A DNA stretch of 9,711 bases, taken from assembly GCA_016780525.1 (NCBI GenBank), contig JADHLR010000053.1, positions 1-9,711 of the forward strand. The letters are read 5' to 3'. Position 1 is the first letter of the stretch, and every line of letters starts with the position of its first letter. Below the pieces are notes generated by a model that did not search any database, was not told where the DNA came from, and was given only the letters and a program-made list of their open reading frames with translations. Position numbers and translations under genes: made by a program. This stretch comes from Candidatus Puniceispirillum sp. (GTDB taxonomy: Bacteria; Pseudomonadota; Alphaproteobacteria; Puniceispirillales; Puniceispirillaceae). Below, piece by piece: positions 1-7,091 of this stretch.

Positions 1-806
1 GCCTTATGTTCGGTATTAAATCTGATATTAAAACTTGCGGACACCGTTGCCGGGATCACATTGCCGGCTTTATTACCCGTATCGATTGTTGTGACATGCG
101 CTGTTGATGCATCAAAATATGCGTTGCCAGCGTCAAGTGTGACACCATTGACCGGTGCCAGCATCGCCAGCAAACGCACAATCGGGTTATCTGCCAGATG
201 CGGGTAGGCAACATGCCCCTGCACCCCGTCAACCCGCAACACACAGGACAAGCTGCCGCGACGTCCATATTTGATCACATCGCCAAGCTGATGCGGGTTG
301 GTTGGTTCGCCAACAACACACAGATCAGGCCGATGATTATGCTGCCGCATCCAATCGACCATTTTAACCGTGCCAAACTCGGCATCGCCTTCTTCATCAC
401 CGGTGATGATCAGGCTGATTGATCCCGCCGGATGACGCGCTACAAACTGGCGCACCGCACCAACAAATGCCGCGATACCGCCTTTCATATCGGCCGCGCC
501 GCGACCAAATAATTTGCCATCTGCCAGAGTGCCGGAAAATGGCGCATGTTGCCAGGCAGCGGCATCACCAGCCGGCACCACATCGGTATGGCCAGCAAAG
601 GCAAAATGCGGCGGCGCATCACCGCGTCTGGCATAAAGATTCTGGATGCGCGCCGCGCCATCACCAAAGGGCAGCCATATGCATTCAAAACCAAGATCGC
701 CAAGCTCGTCGGCCAACAAGCGCAATGCGCCGCCTTCGGCTGGGGTCACTGACTCACAGCGAATGAGGCGGGCGGCCAAATCAACAGCATAGGACGGTTC
801 GGTCAT
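1..806 (-). CDS. dapE: Succinyl-diaminopimelate desuccinylase DapE (partial, C-terminus outside window)
   Basis: Cytoplasmic M20-family zinc peptidase that hydrolyses N-succinyl-LL-2,6-diaminopimelate to LL-diaminopimelate and succinate, in lysine and peptidoglycan-precursor synthesis. My translation gives 268 complete codons from the ATG at 806 before the window ends. Visible motifs are GHTDVVPAGD (H73 metal ligand, D75), the ADMKGG segment with bridging D106, DEEGD (E138 catalytic base, E139 metal ligand), GEPT (E167 ligand) and the NVIP...FNIRF segment near residues 249-263. These roles are assigned by analogy with Haemophilus DapE (377 aa). About 110 C-terminal residues, including the last histidine ligand, lie beyond base 1, so this is a window truncation and not a broken gene. 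The start codon shares its A with the dapD stop (TGATG), which indicates translational coupling. Identification is very secure. Confidence 0.95.
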   Translation of the reverse strand, partial: MTEPSYAVDLAARLIRCESVTPAEGGALRLLADELGDLGFECIWLPFGDGAARIQNLYARRGDAPPHFAFAGHTDVVPAGDAAAWQHAPFSGTLADGKLFGRGAADMKGGIAAFVGAVRQFVARHPAGSISLIITGDEEGDAEFGTVKMVDWMRQHNHRPDLCVVGEPTNPHQLGDVIKYGRRGSLSCVLRVDGVQGHVAYPHLADNPIVRLLAMLAPVNGVTLDAGNAYFDASTAHVTTIDTGNKAGNVIPATVSASFNIRFNTEHK

Positions 807-1666
807 CAATCTCGGAGCAAATCATTAACAGATGTTTTAGCACGGGTCTTTTCATCAACTTGCTTGATAATGACCGCACATGACAAGGACGGGCCCGGGC
901 TGCCATCAGCCAGCGGTTTGCCCGGCAGACTGCCCGGCACCACAACCGAATAGGCGGGCACACGTCCGATATGGATTTCACCGGTCTGGCGATCAACAAT
1001 TTTCGTCGAGGCACCAATAAATACGCCCATCGACAACACCGCACCCTGTTCAACAACAACGCCCTCAACAACTTCTGAACGCGCCCCGATGAAGCAATCA
1101 TCTTCAATAATCACCGGCCCTGCCTGCAATGGTTCCAAAACGCCACCAATGCCGGCACCACCGGACAGATGCACGTTTTTGCCAATCTGCGCACAAGAGC
1201 CGACGGTCGCCCAGGTATCAACCATTGTGCCACTATCAACATAGGCACCCAGATTGATAAAGCCGGGCATAATCACCACGCCAGGCGCAATATAGGCAGA
1301 ATGGCGCACAACACATCCCGGCACCGCGCGAAACCCGGTTGCCCGGAACCGCGCCTCGTCCCAGCCGCTAAATTTCGGCGCCACCTTGTCCCACCAGACG
1401 GATTCGCCAGACCCCGGATAGACCGTGCCACTTGGGATAAGCTGCATATCATTCAGCCTGAAAGATAAAAGCACAGCTTTTTTCAGCCACTGGTTTACAG
1501 CCCATTGATGCGCGCCGGTTGGTTCTGCAACCCGCACTGTGCCGTTATCAAGAAGCGCGAGCGCTTCGACAACAGCCTCACGCACAGCGCCTTTGGTGTC
1601 GAGATTTACCGAATCGCGGTTTTCCCATGCGGTATTGATTTCAGTTTCGAGCTGGGCCAAATCCAT
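806..1666 (-). CDS. dapD: Tetrahydrodipicolinate N-succinyltransferase DapD
   Basis: Cytoplasmic enzyme transferring succinyl from succinyl-CoA to tetrahydrodipicolinate, the first step of the succinylase branch of lysine/diaminopimelate synthesis. It is 286 aa, close to the usual 270-285. An N-terminal domain (about 1-105) precedes a left-handed beta-helix of hexapeptide repeats (about 110-245). Family motifs visible are VDSGTMVDTWATVG (143-156), IGARSEVVEG (193-202, with the E198 equivalent of the conserved active-site Glu) and MGVFIGASTKI (213-223). The C-terminal VVPGSLPGK segment (242-250) fits the CoA-binding region. The ATG at 1666 is preceded by AGGAG at six bases, so the start is firm. 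A likely promoter lies at 1700-1729. The stop overlaps the dapE start by one base, so the two consecutive pathway enzymes are co-translated. Confidence 0.97.
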   Translation of the reverse strand: MDLAQLETEINTAWENRDSVNLDTKGAVREAVVEALALLDNGTVRVAEPTGAHQWAVNQWLKKAVLLSFRLNDMQLIPSGTVYPGSGESVWWDKVAPKFSGWDEARFRATGFRAVPGCVVRHSAYIAPGVVIMPGFINLGAYVDSGTMVDTWATVGSCAQIGKNVHLSGGAGIGGVLEPLQAGPVIIEDDCFIGARSEVVEGVVVEQGAVLSMGVFIGASTKIVDRQTGEIHIGRVPAYSVVVPGSLPGKPLADGSPGPSLSCAVIIKQVDEKTRAKTSVNDLLRD

Positions 1667-1699
1667 TTTTATCTCCTGCGTGTCCGGCGCTGAGTTATC

Positions 1700-1729
1700 C
1701 TTATAGCCGATGTGGCATCACACCGCCAA
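1700..1729 (-). promoter_or_regulatory. Probable sigma-70 promoter for dapD-dapE
   Basis: On the minus strand, TTGGCG (1729-1724) is followed after 18 bases by TATAAG (1705-1700). Transcription would begin near 1693, giving a leader of about 27 bases that contains the dapD Shine-Dalgarno. It sits in the only sizeable gap (108 bases) between the nucleotidase gene and dapD, so dapD-dapE probably form their own transcription unit. Assigned by eye. Confidence 0.45.
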
Positions 1730-1749
1730 AAAAACAATAGCTATCTATT
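1728..1749 (-). terminator. Weak candidate terminator after the HAD nucleotidase gene
   Basis: On the minus strand, a short stem AATAG-ATAG-CTATT (1749-1736) is followed by G and then seven T (1734-1728). The stem has only five, mostly AT, pairs, so termination would be weak. The position, 25 bases after the stop codon and just before the dapD promoter, favours a role in separating the argB-nucleotidase and dapD-dapE units. Confidence 0.35.
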
Positions 1750-1774
1750 TGAAGTCAGATCTTTCGCTGTGGTG

Positions 1775-2461
1775 TTATGCCGCAACCGCAGCCAAAAACC
1801 CTTTCAGATCATCGGCACGATAATGCACATAATCGGAATCGGCGCCCTGCGTTGCCCATTCAATATCGCTATCCAGCCACACGGTGCGCATACCAAGTGC
1901 CGCGGCCGGTTGCAGATTGCGCGCCATATCTTCAATCATCACCGCACCAGTGGGGTCGATATTGGTTTTTTGCATGAATTGATCAAACGCATGCTGTTCC
2001 GGCTTGGGGATATAGTCGGCTGCCACAATGTCAAAGATCTGGTCAAAATGATGCCGCACACCAAACGCGTCCAGCACATTTTCTGCATGCGGCACGGTGC
2101 CATTGGTAAAAATATGTTTTCTACCGGGCAATGCACCGATCATCCGGTCAAGCTCATGATCCAGCGGCATATCACTCAGGTCAATATCATGCACAAAGCT
2201 CAGATAGGCATCCGGGCAAATCGCCTCTTCGGTCATCATCCCGCGCATGGTTGTACCATAACGGTGAAACAGGTCTTTTTGAATCACCCGCGCTTCGTCA
2301 TGCGGCACCAGATAATGGTTGGCAACAAATTCAGTGATACGCACAGCCACCCGCAAAAACAAATTGGTGCGGGCCGGGTAAATGGTGTTGTCCAGATCAA
2401 AAATCCAGTCATTGATACTGGTCGTTGGAAAATCTGTAATTGGCGCAATGCGTTGCGTCAT
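1775..2461 (-). CDS. HAD-superfamily pyrimidine 5'-nucleotidase (SDT1/PynA-like)
   Basis: A 228-aa soluble HAD hydrolase of the pyrimidine 5'-nucleotidase type, expected to dephosphorylate nucleoside monophosphates or related phosphoesters in the cytoplasm. Motif I is DLDNT (22-26, nucleophile D22, acid/base D24). Motif II is the FTNG segment (118-121). Motif III is the lysine in PKPE (K153). Motif IV is IEDMARNL (176-183, acidic pair E177/D178). A helical cap occupies about 33-105. The ATG overlaps the argB stop by four bases (ATGA) and the GAGGAG Shine-Dalgarno lies inside the argB end, so it is coupled to argB. Linkage of this nucleotidase to argB and dapD is, from memory, common in alphaproteobacteria. 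No arginine or lysine role is evident from the sequence, and the exact substrate is unknown. Family call secure, substrate inferred. Confidence 0.88.
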   Translation of the reverse strand: MTQRIAPITDFPTTSINDWIFDLDNTIYPARTNLFLRVAVRITEFVANHYLVPHDEARVIQKDLFHRYGTTMRGMMTEEAICPDAYLSFVHDIDLSDMPLDHELDRMIGALPGRKHIFTNGTVPHAENVLDAFGVRHHFDQIFDIVAADYIPKPEQHAFDQFMQKTNIDPTGAVMIEDMARNLQPAAALGMRTVWLDSDIEWATQGADSDYVHYRADDLKGFLAAVAA

Positions 2462-3378
2462 GATAACTCCTCATCGGCTTTGATCATGGTGCCCATACCA
2501 TGTTCTGTAAACAACTCAACAAGCAACGCATGGGGGGCGCGGCCATCCATGATCACCGCCGCCTCGGCGCCGCCACGCACGGCATCGATACATGTCTCGA
2601 CTTTTGGGATCATGCCGCCTTTCACGGTACCATCACGGATCAGCGCCTCGGCCTCGCTGACGGTCAATGCCGGGATCAAATCGCCGTTTTTATCAAGCAC
2701 CCCGGCAACATCAGTCAGCATCAGCATGCGGGTGGCATGCAGCGCGGCTGCAATGGCACCCGCGGCCGTATCGGCGTTGATATTATAGGTCTTGCCATCC
2801 TCACCGCAGCCGACCGGCGCGACCACCGGGATCAGGTGATGTTGCATCAGCGCATCAAGCACGGTGACATCAATATCCGACGGTTCACCGACAAACCCCA
2901 AATCAACCGCATCATGGATCGCACTGCCAGTTTTTTTTGCCTTGGCTAACAGCTTGCGGGCGGTGATCAGCCCGCCATCCTTTCCAGAGACGCCAACAGC
3001 CCGACCACCAGCACTTGCCACTGCGGCGACAAGCGCCTTATTGATACCGCCGGCCAACACCATCTCAACAACCGATATGGTGGCTTCATCAGTGACCCGC
3101 AGCCCGTCGATAAAATTTGATTCGATCTTCAGCTTGTCCAGCATCGCCCCAATTTGCGGGCCGCCGCCATGCACCACAACCGGACGTGCGCCGACCTGAT
3201 CAAGAAGCGCAATATCAGATGCAAACGCGGCAACATAATCGGCCTTGCCCATGGCATGCCCGCCAAATTTGACCAAGATGGTTTTGCCTGAATAGCGGCG
3301 CATAAACGGCAGCGCCTCGACAAGCATACCGGTTTTCATCATCAAATCCTGATGCATTATTTCGTCTGTCTTGGTCAT
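2458..3378 (-). CDS. argB: Acetylglutamate kinase ArgB
   Basis: Amino-acid kinase family enzyme that phosphorylates N-acetyl-L-glutamate with ATP, the second and usually controlling step of arginine synthesis, in the cytoplasm. It is 306 aa, typical of the long form. Motifs are VKFGGHAMG (36-44, with K37), the VVVHGGGPQIG loop (67-77), GLRVTD (92-97), the NADTAAG nucleotide/substrate segment (201-207) and KGGMIPK (253-259). Unlike the short E. coli enzyme, there are about 30 residues before the first beta strand. This matches the N-terminal helix of hexameric, arginine-inhibited enzymes, and the C-terminal ELF...HGMGT segment resembles their arginine site, so feedback inhibition is inferred. 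The ATG at 3378 has AAGGG eight bases upstream. A second in-frame ATG is at codon 8. Confidence 0.96.
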   Translation of the reverse strand: MTKTDEIMHQDLMMKTGMLVEALPFMRRYSGKTILVKFGGHAMGKADYVAAFASDIALLDQVGARPVVVHGGGPQIGAMLDKLKIESNFIDGLRVTDEATISVVEMVLAGGINKALVAAVASAGGRAVGVSGKDGGLITARKLLAKAKKTGSAIHDAVDLGFVGEPSDIDVTVLDALMQHHLIPVVAPVGCGEDGKTYNINADTAAGAIAAALHATRMLMLTDVAGVLDKNGDLIPALTVSEAEALIRDGTVKGGMIPKVETCIDAVRGGAEAAVIMDGRAPHALLVELFTEHGMGTMIKADEELS

Positions 3379-3435
3379 TGCTTATGCCCTTGTTAATTTC
3401 GCCGGCGGGTAAAACGCTGGCGCCGCCACCGGCTG

Positions 3436-3463
3436 ATTATCGGCAATCCGCGCGATAGCGCAA
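3436..3463 (-). promoter_or_regulatory. Candidate promoter for argB and the HAD nucleotidase
   Basis: On the minus strand, TTGCGC (3463-3458) and GATAAT (3441-3436) are separated by 16 bases, in the 104-base gap between engB and argB. Transcription would start near 3429, about 50 bases before the argB ATG. The -10 is good and the -35 is partial. Read-through from the engB operon is an alternative. Confidence 0.35.
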
Positions 3464-3465
3464 GT

Positions 3466-3483
3466 GCTGATCGTTTGATCAGC
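3466..3483 (-). repeat. Perfect 7-bp inverted repeat at the engB stop codon
   Basis: GCTGATC (3466-3472) and GATCAGC (3477-3483) are perfect complements around a 4-base loop, starting at the last base of the engB stop codon. In the engB transcript this forms a small hairpin immediately after the gene. No T-run follows it on the minus strand, so it is not a standard intrinsic terminator. It could still be a 3'-end-stabilising or pause structure. Confidence 0.4.
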
Positions 3484-4163
3484 TACGCGCCGTTTGTGTT
3501 TGTGGTTTTTGGCATGGCAAAGCCAGCGATATGCGCCCGCAGATACTCAATACCATCTTTGGTCTCTGACGAGGTGGTAAATATTTCCGGATAGGCAGCC
3601 ACATGCCGGCTGATTGTGACCGAGCTGTCTTTGACAATTTTGTCAATTTGCGCCGGCTTGAGCTTGTCCGATTTGGTCAGCACCACCGCCCATGACACCG
3701 CCGCCTCGTCAAGCAAGCCCATGATCTCCTGGTCTGCACGACCAACCCCGCGACGGCTGTCAATCAACAAAAAAACGCGCTGAAGCGATGGTCGGCCGGC
3801 CAGAAATTTGCGGGTCAGCCCTGTCCATGCCTTAATATCTGCTTTCGGTGCCGCGGCATAGCCATAGCCCGGCAGATCAACCAATTGTAATCGGTTTGCC
3901 AAAGCAAAGAATATCAATTGGCGGGTACGGCCGGGGGTTTGTGATGTGCGCGCCAGCATCCGCCGCCCGGTCAGCGCATTCACCAGCGAGGATTTGCCAA
4001 CATTAGACCTGCCGGCAAAACAAATTTCGGGCAAGCTAACCGGCGGTAGTGCCTTCATATTGTTCGCAGCCGCGATAAAGTCGCAACTGCCGGCAAATAA
4101 CAACCGACCTGTTTCAAGATCCCCCGCGTCTAGCCGCGGGCCACGCGTTTCATGATGTACCAT
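3483..4163 (-). CDS. engB: Ribosome-biogenesis GTPase YihA/YsxC/EngB
   Basis: TrmE-Era-EngA-YihA class GTPase that helps large-subunit ribosome assembly in the cytoplasm. Numbered from the ATG at 4163 (226 aa), the motifs are G1 GRSNVGKS (51-58), the G2 region SQTPGRT (74-80), G3 DLPGYG (96-101), G4 TKSD (163-166) and G5 TSSE (197-200), all intact. The start is ambiguous. ATG 4163 gives a length near the family norm and the usual short lead before the GRLLFAG segment, whereas ATG 4193 and TTG 4199 add 10-12 residues. None has a clear Shine-Dalgarno. Every choice overlaps the end of yidC (stop at 4130), by 34 to 70 bases, so translation is probably coupled to yidC. A GC-rich hairpin (4123-4140) spans the yidC stop within the engB coding sequence. 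Identification is secure, start moderate. Confidence 0.95.
   Translation of the reverse strand: MVHHETRGPRLDAGDLETGRLLFAGSCDFIAAANNMKALPPVSLPEICFAGRSNVGKSSLVNALTGRRMLARTSQTPGRTRQLIFFALANRLQLVDLPGYGYAAAPKADIKAWTGLTRKFLAGRPSLQRVFLLIDSRRGVGRADQEIMGLLDEAAVSWAVVLTKSDKLKPAQIDKIVKDSSVTISRHVAAYPEIFTTSSETKDGIEYLRAHIAGFAMPKTTNTNGA
4123..4140 (-). repeat. GC-rich hairpin spanning the yidC stop codon inside the engB 5' end
   Basis: CCCGCG (4123-4128) pairs perfectly with CGCGGG (4135-4140) around a 6-base loop that contains the yidC stop codon TAG (4132-4130). It lies within the first dozen codons of engB. In the mRNA it could slow ribosomes ending yidC or modulate engB initiation. The structure is visible in the sequence; any regulatory role is inference. 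Confidence 0.4.
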
Positions 4164-5878
4164 TGCTGTGCCATTGATAACAGGTTGTTCCATGTCCAAT
4201 AGATCACCAGACCAGCCGGAAAGGTTGCCAGCAAAAAGGTGAAGAAAATAGGCATGAATTGAAAGACCTTGGCCTGAATTGGATCAGGTGGCGCCGGGTT
4301 CAACCGCATTTGCAGGAACATCGAAATACCCATTAAAATCGGCCATATGCCAAGCTGTAAAAATGGCGGCAGGAATGACACTGAATAGGGAAGCAAACCA
4401 AACATATTAAATATTGATGTTGGGTCGGGCGCAGACAAATCAGTAATCCAGCCGAAAAATGGCGCATGCCGCATTTCGATTGTGACAAACAACACCTTAT
4501 ACAGCGCAAAGAATACCGGAATTTGCAATAAAACCGGCAGACAACCCGCCGCCGGGTTGACCTGTTCGGTTTTATATAAGGCCATCATCTCTTGATTGAG
4601 CTTTTGCCGGTCATCGCCAAAACGCTCACGCAGGGTTTGCAGCTTTGGCGCCAGTAGCCGCATCTTTGCCATCGAGCGATAGGATTTATTGGCAAGCGGG
4701 AAAAACGCCAGCTTTACCAGAACGGTGAAGGCCAGAACCGCAACACCAAAATTACCAAATAATCCAAACAGCCAATTGATCGCATAGAAAAACGGCTTGG
4801 TCAGGAAATAAAACCAGCCGAAATCAATGGCGAGGTCAAAATTAGGGATGTTCAGCTGTTCGGCGTAATAATCGAGCAATGCCACTTTTTTGGCGCCGGC
4901 AAACAACCGGCTTTCGCTGGTAATGGCGCCGCCAGCAGCCAGTAACAAGCCATTCGGATCAATAAAGTCAACCTGATACCGATCGGTATTTCCGGCCAAA
5001 GACTGAAACCCGAAATTATAGTTTTTCGCCTGTGTCGGCAATAACGCAGCCAGCCAGTATTTGTCGGTGATACCGACCCAGCCGCCAGCTGTTTCCGGGG
5101 TCATTTTTATGCCAGCCGCACCAGCATCGCGCAGATCATCATAATCTTCTTCACTCAGGGTTTCATCAAACACCCCAAGCGGGCCTTCATGCAGAATATA
5201 CATGCCGGTGGTGGCCGGGGTGCCATGCCGCCGCACCAACCCATAGGGATATAAAGTAATATCACCGGGTAAGCTGCTTGTTACCGAATCTTCAAAGACA
5301 AACAGATAATCATCATTGATCGAAATACGCCGGGTGAATTGCAGACCCTGCCCATTATCCCAAGTCAGCGTCACCGGCGTCGCTGGTGACAGAACATCGC
5401 GGTCAGCAGACCACAGGCTGTCGGCAGACGGCATGGTCTGGCCCGAATCAGATGATGACCACCCGAATTCAGCAAAAAACGGGGTATCTGAACTAATCTT
5501 CTTTAAAAAGTGAATATTTTCCGAATTTTCATCGAGCGTTTCATTATAGCTGGTCAGAATCACATCATCGAGACGCGCACCGCGCACCGAAAACGAGCCG
5601 CGTACCAATGGCGCTTCAATGACAATCCGTTTGGCTGTATCGACAGCTTTTGCCGGGGCGGTATTATTGATGATGGCTGGCGTACCGCTTGCCGCTGATG
5701 CGCTCGGCTGGCCGCTATCATTTGCGTTGGCTGTAGATTGCGCCATTTCCGCTGCAACCCGCTCCTGCTCAGCAGCTTCTTTTTCAATTTCCGGCTGAAT
5801 GACAAATATCTGCCAGCCCAACAAAACAATCATCGACAAGGCGACTGCCATAATTAGATTACGATTTTCGGGTGTCAT
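4130..5878 (-). CDS. yidC: Membrane protein insertase YidC
   Basis: Inner-membrane Oxa1/YidC insertase that inserts and folds membrane proteins, alone or with SecYEG. The 582-aa protein has the long Gram-negative layout. TM1 is at about 7-27 and is followed by an Ala/Ser-rich linker (about 35-80). A periplasmic beta-rich domain spans about 85-345. The conserved C-terminal core follows, with a hydrophobic region at about 354-393, the cytoplasmic coiled hairpin SMAKMR...DD...LNQEMMALYK (about 402-435), NPAAGCLPVLLQIPVFFALY (441-460) and further TM segments at about 500-525 and 540-575. The groove residue that is arginine in E. coli (R366) is lysine here (VLVKLAFFPL, K389), which to my knowledge is usual in alphaproteobacteria. 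The ATG at 5878 has AAGG about nine bases upstream and starts four bases after the yidD stop. The 3' end overlaps engB. Confidence 0.98.
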   Translation of the reverse strand: MTPENRNLIMAVALSMIVLLGWQIFVIQPEIEKEAAEQERVAAEMAQSTANANDSGQPSASAASGTPAIINNTAPAKAVDTAKRIVIEAPLVRGSFSVRGARLDDVILTSYNETLDENSENIHFLKKISSDTPFFAEFGWSSSDSGQTMPSADSLWSADRDVLSPATPVTLTWDNGQGLQFTRRISINDDYLFVFEDSVTSSLPGDITLYPYGLVRRHGTPATTGMYILHEGPLGVFDETLSEEDYDDLRDAGAAGIKMTPETAGGWVGITDKYWLAALLPTQAKNYNFGFQSLAGNTDRYQVDFIDPNGLLLAAGGAITSESRLFAGAKKVALLDYYAEQLNIPNFDLAIDFGWFYFLTKPFFYAINWLFGLFGNFGVAVLAFTVLVKLAFFPLANKSYRSMAKMRLLAPKLQTLRERFGDDRQKLNQEMMALYKTEQVNPAAGCLPVLLQIPVFFALYKVLFVTIEMRHAPFFGWITDLSAPDPTSIFNMFGLLPYSVSFLPPFLQLGIWPILMGISMFLQMRLNPAPPDPIQAKVFQFMPIFFTFLLATFPAGLVIYWTWNNLLSMAQQWYIMKRVARG

Positions 5879-5882
5879 TCAC

Positions 5883-6170
5883 TTAACCTTTGACTTTAGT
5901 GACAGGCGTCGACCCGTCGGACGGCGGCGGCGGCACCGGATCCACCATTGGTTCGACCCATGGATGGCAGCGCCCAATACGTTTTAACGTAAAGTATGAA
6001 CCACGCAAGAGCCCATGCGTTTTTAACGCATCTTTCGCATAGTGAGAACAGCTTGGCAAATGCCGGCAATTCACCCCCAAAAGTGGCGATAGAAACAGCT
6101 GATAAAAACTGATTAAGCCGGTTAAAACCAACCCCAAAACAGCAGAGCATTTGCGGGTGAGCCAGATCAT
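5883..6170 (-). CDS. yidD: Membrane protein insertion efficiency factor YidD
   Basis: Small UPF0161-family protein, 95 aa, associated with the inner face of the inner membrane through an N-terminal amphipathic/hydrophobic helix (about 8-33, including VLGLVLTGLISFYQLFLSP). It assists YidC-dependent insertion. The family core is visible: NCRHLPSCSHYAKDAL (34-49, cysteines C35 and C41), a HG..RG segment (52-57), then RCHPW (67-71) and DPVP (77-80). The proline-rich, basic tail (81-95) is unremarkable. The start overlaps the rnpA stop by four bases (ATGA), and the stop is four bases before yidC, so rnpA-yidD-yidC are translated as a coupled series. Identification is secure. Confidence 0.95.
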   Translation of the reverse strand: MIWLTRKCSAVLGLVLTGLISFYQLFLSPLLGVNCRHLPSCSHYAKDALKTHGLLRGSYFTLKRIGRCHPWVEPMVDPVPPPPSDGSTPVTKVKG

Positions 6171-6532
6171 CGTGATGTCACCGTCGGTGATGCCGGCAAT
6201 TTATGGTGTAAATAGCCGATGGCCTTTTGCAAGCCAGTGACAAGATCCTGCCAGTCACAGCTGCGGGTGTCATGCCGCGCAATCAGCACATAATCGACGC
6301 CCGGACGCGCCAGCGGGGCAAGATGCAAGCGCGCCAGCGCCCGCATACGGCGGCGCGCGCGATTGCGACAAACCGCATTCCCTATTTTTTTGGAAGCTGT
6401 TAGGCCCACCCGCCAGTCATCTCGGTTGCGGCGGGTAGCCTGAATCACGAGGCCGCGAGAAAGCGCTTTTTCACCCTGATGTCGCGCCTGCAAAAAATCG
6501 CGACGCGCTGGCATAGATTGAAGTCTAGACAC
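6167..6532 (-). CDS. rnpA: Ribonuclease P protein component RnpA
   Basis: Protein subunit of RNase P, which with the RNA subunit removes 5' leaders from tRNA precursors. It is 121 aa and strongly basic. The hallmark RNR region is clear: VGLTASKKIGNAVCRNRARRRMRAL (42-66 in full, with R56-N57-R58 and the following arginines), after an FLQARHQG segment (13-20) typical of the RNA-binding cleft. I chose the GTG at 6532 because a GAGGG lies 11 bases upstream and because the N-terminal residues before the DFL motif fit the family. An ATG at 6514 would give 115 aa but has no nearby Shine-Dalgarno. The gene begins 33 bases after rpmH and overlaps yidD by four bases. The rpmH-rnpA pairing is near universal in bacteria. 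Confidence 0.96.
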   Translation of the reverse strand: MSRLQSMPARRDFLQARHQGEKALSRGLVIQATRRNRDDWRVGLTASKKIGNAVCRNRARRRMRALARLHLAPLARPGVDYVLIARHDTRSCDWQDLVTGLQKAIGYLHHKLPASPTVTSR

Positions 6533-6565
6533 CGTTCAGGTATCCCTCAAATGGTGCCGCCACAT

Positions 6566-6700
6566 CTAGGCAGAAAGGCGCGCACGACCCTTTGCACGAC
6601 GCGCCCGGATCACGCGGCGACCGCCAACTGTGGCCATCCGAGACCGGAAGCCGTGACGACGTTTACGAACCAGAACACTTGGCTGATAGGTGCGTTTCAT
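6566..6700 (-). CDS. rpmH: 50S ribosomal protein L34
   Basis: A 44-aa, arginine/lysine-rich protein of the large ribosomal subunit. My translation begins MKRTYQPSVLVRKRRHGF and ends with ARRAKGRARLSA, and the middle contains RSRMATVGGRRV. This matches the L34 pattern MKRTYQPS..VRKRRHGFR.RM.T..GR.V...RR.KGR..L along its whole length. The ATG at 6700 has a strong AAGGAG Shine-Dalgarno five to six bases upstream, and the stop is TAG at 6568-6566. It is the first gene of the operon running into rnpA, yidD, yidC and engB, and has a near-consensus promoter 48 bases upstream. Identification is secure. Confidence 0.97.
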   Translation of the reverse strand: MKRTYQPSVLVRKRRHGFRSRMATVGGRRVIRARRAKGRARLSA

Positions 6701-6747
6701 CTGAACGCTCCTTTGCAAATTGTTGAACTGTGAATTAGCTGTTGCGG

Positions 6748-6776
6748 GGTATAGGCTGTCAAACCCGGCCTGTCAA
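6748..6776 (-). promoter_or_regulatory. Sigma-70 promoter of the rpmH-rnpA-yidD-yidC-engB operon
   Basis: On the minus strand, a consensus -35 TTGACA (6776-6771) is followed after exactly 17 bases by TATACC (6753-6748). Transcription would start near 6741, leaving a leader of about 40 bases before the L34 ATG. A second TTGACA-like hexamer within the spacer is badly spaced and is probably incidental. Strength fits a ribosomal-protein promoter. Confidence 0.65.
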
Positions 6777-7091
6777 TGCACTTTGCACCATCAGCCCTAG
6801 CAAAAATGCGAACCAAACCGAGCTTCACTGGCGATATATGTTACCCGTCCGGAGATGAATTTTGCCAGCCAAATGTCAAAAATGGCGCCTTTGATATGAT
6901 TTTGCGCATATCGCGTGATGCCAACGCGCCAGCCACCCGCCACACTGACCATTCACCCTGCGCCGGCAAATTAGTAAATTTTGTTTAAATTACTAATACG
7001 ATTAACATTAAGACGTCGCCGGTAAGAAGATTGGCTTGTGTTTGTTTGGCATGAAACCCGCAGGCACATCACAGATTCATGAGGAAGACTA
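6777..7091. other. Divergent intergenic region between the rpmH operon and the histidine kinase
   Basis: About 315 bases with no gene I can support. The left part (6777-6969) has no recognisable motif. The open frames there, 70 codons on plus and 51 codons on minus, have no good ribosome binding site and no family resemblance. The right part turns AT-rich around 6968-7015 and contains an inverted repeat (6970-6997). The kinase Shine-Dalgarno GAGGAAG lies at 7081-7087. No DnaA-box cluster was seen, so I do not call an origin. Confidence 0.6.
6970..6997. repeat. AT-rich inverted repeat upstream of the histidine kinase (possible operator)
   Basis: ATTAGTAA (6970-6977) and TTACTAAT (6990-6997) are perfect 8-bp complements separated by 12 bases. 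Their centres are 20 bases apart, about two helical turns, which suits a dimeric DNA-binding protein. The repeat is in the only AT-rich patch before the kinase, about 95 bases upstream of its start, and possible weak promoter hexamers overlap it (TTGTTT at 6981 and TAACAT at 7003, 16 bases apart). The regulatory role is inferred. Confidence 0.35.

Noticed and set aside
6797..6952. A 51-codon minus-strand open frame upstream of rpmH
   Set aside because: Its only purine-rich stretch (AGGG) is too close to the ATG, it resembles nothing I know, and it ends just before the rpmH promoter. Not supportable as a gene.
6776..6988. A 70-codon plus-strand open frame between rpmH and the kinase
   Set aside because: It begins on the rpmH promoter -35 element, has no Shine-Dalgarno and no recognisable domain, so it is probably a chance frame.
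6968..7015. Possible CtrA binding site upstream of the kinase
   Set aside because: TTAA elements are present, but none has the seven-base spacing of the TTAA-N7-TTAA consensus.
6777..7091. Possible replication origin beside rpmH
   Set aside because: In many bacteria rpmH lies near dnaA and oriC, but I see no DnaA-box cluster and no dnaA, parA or gidA gene here.
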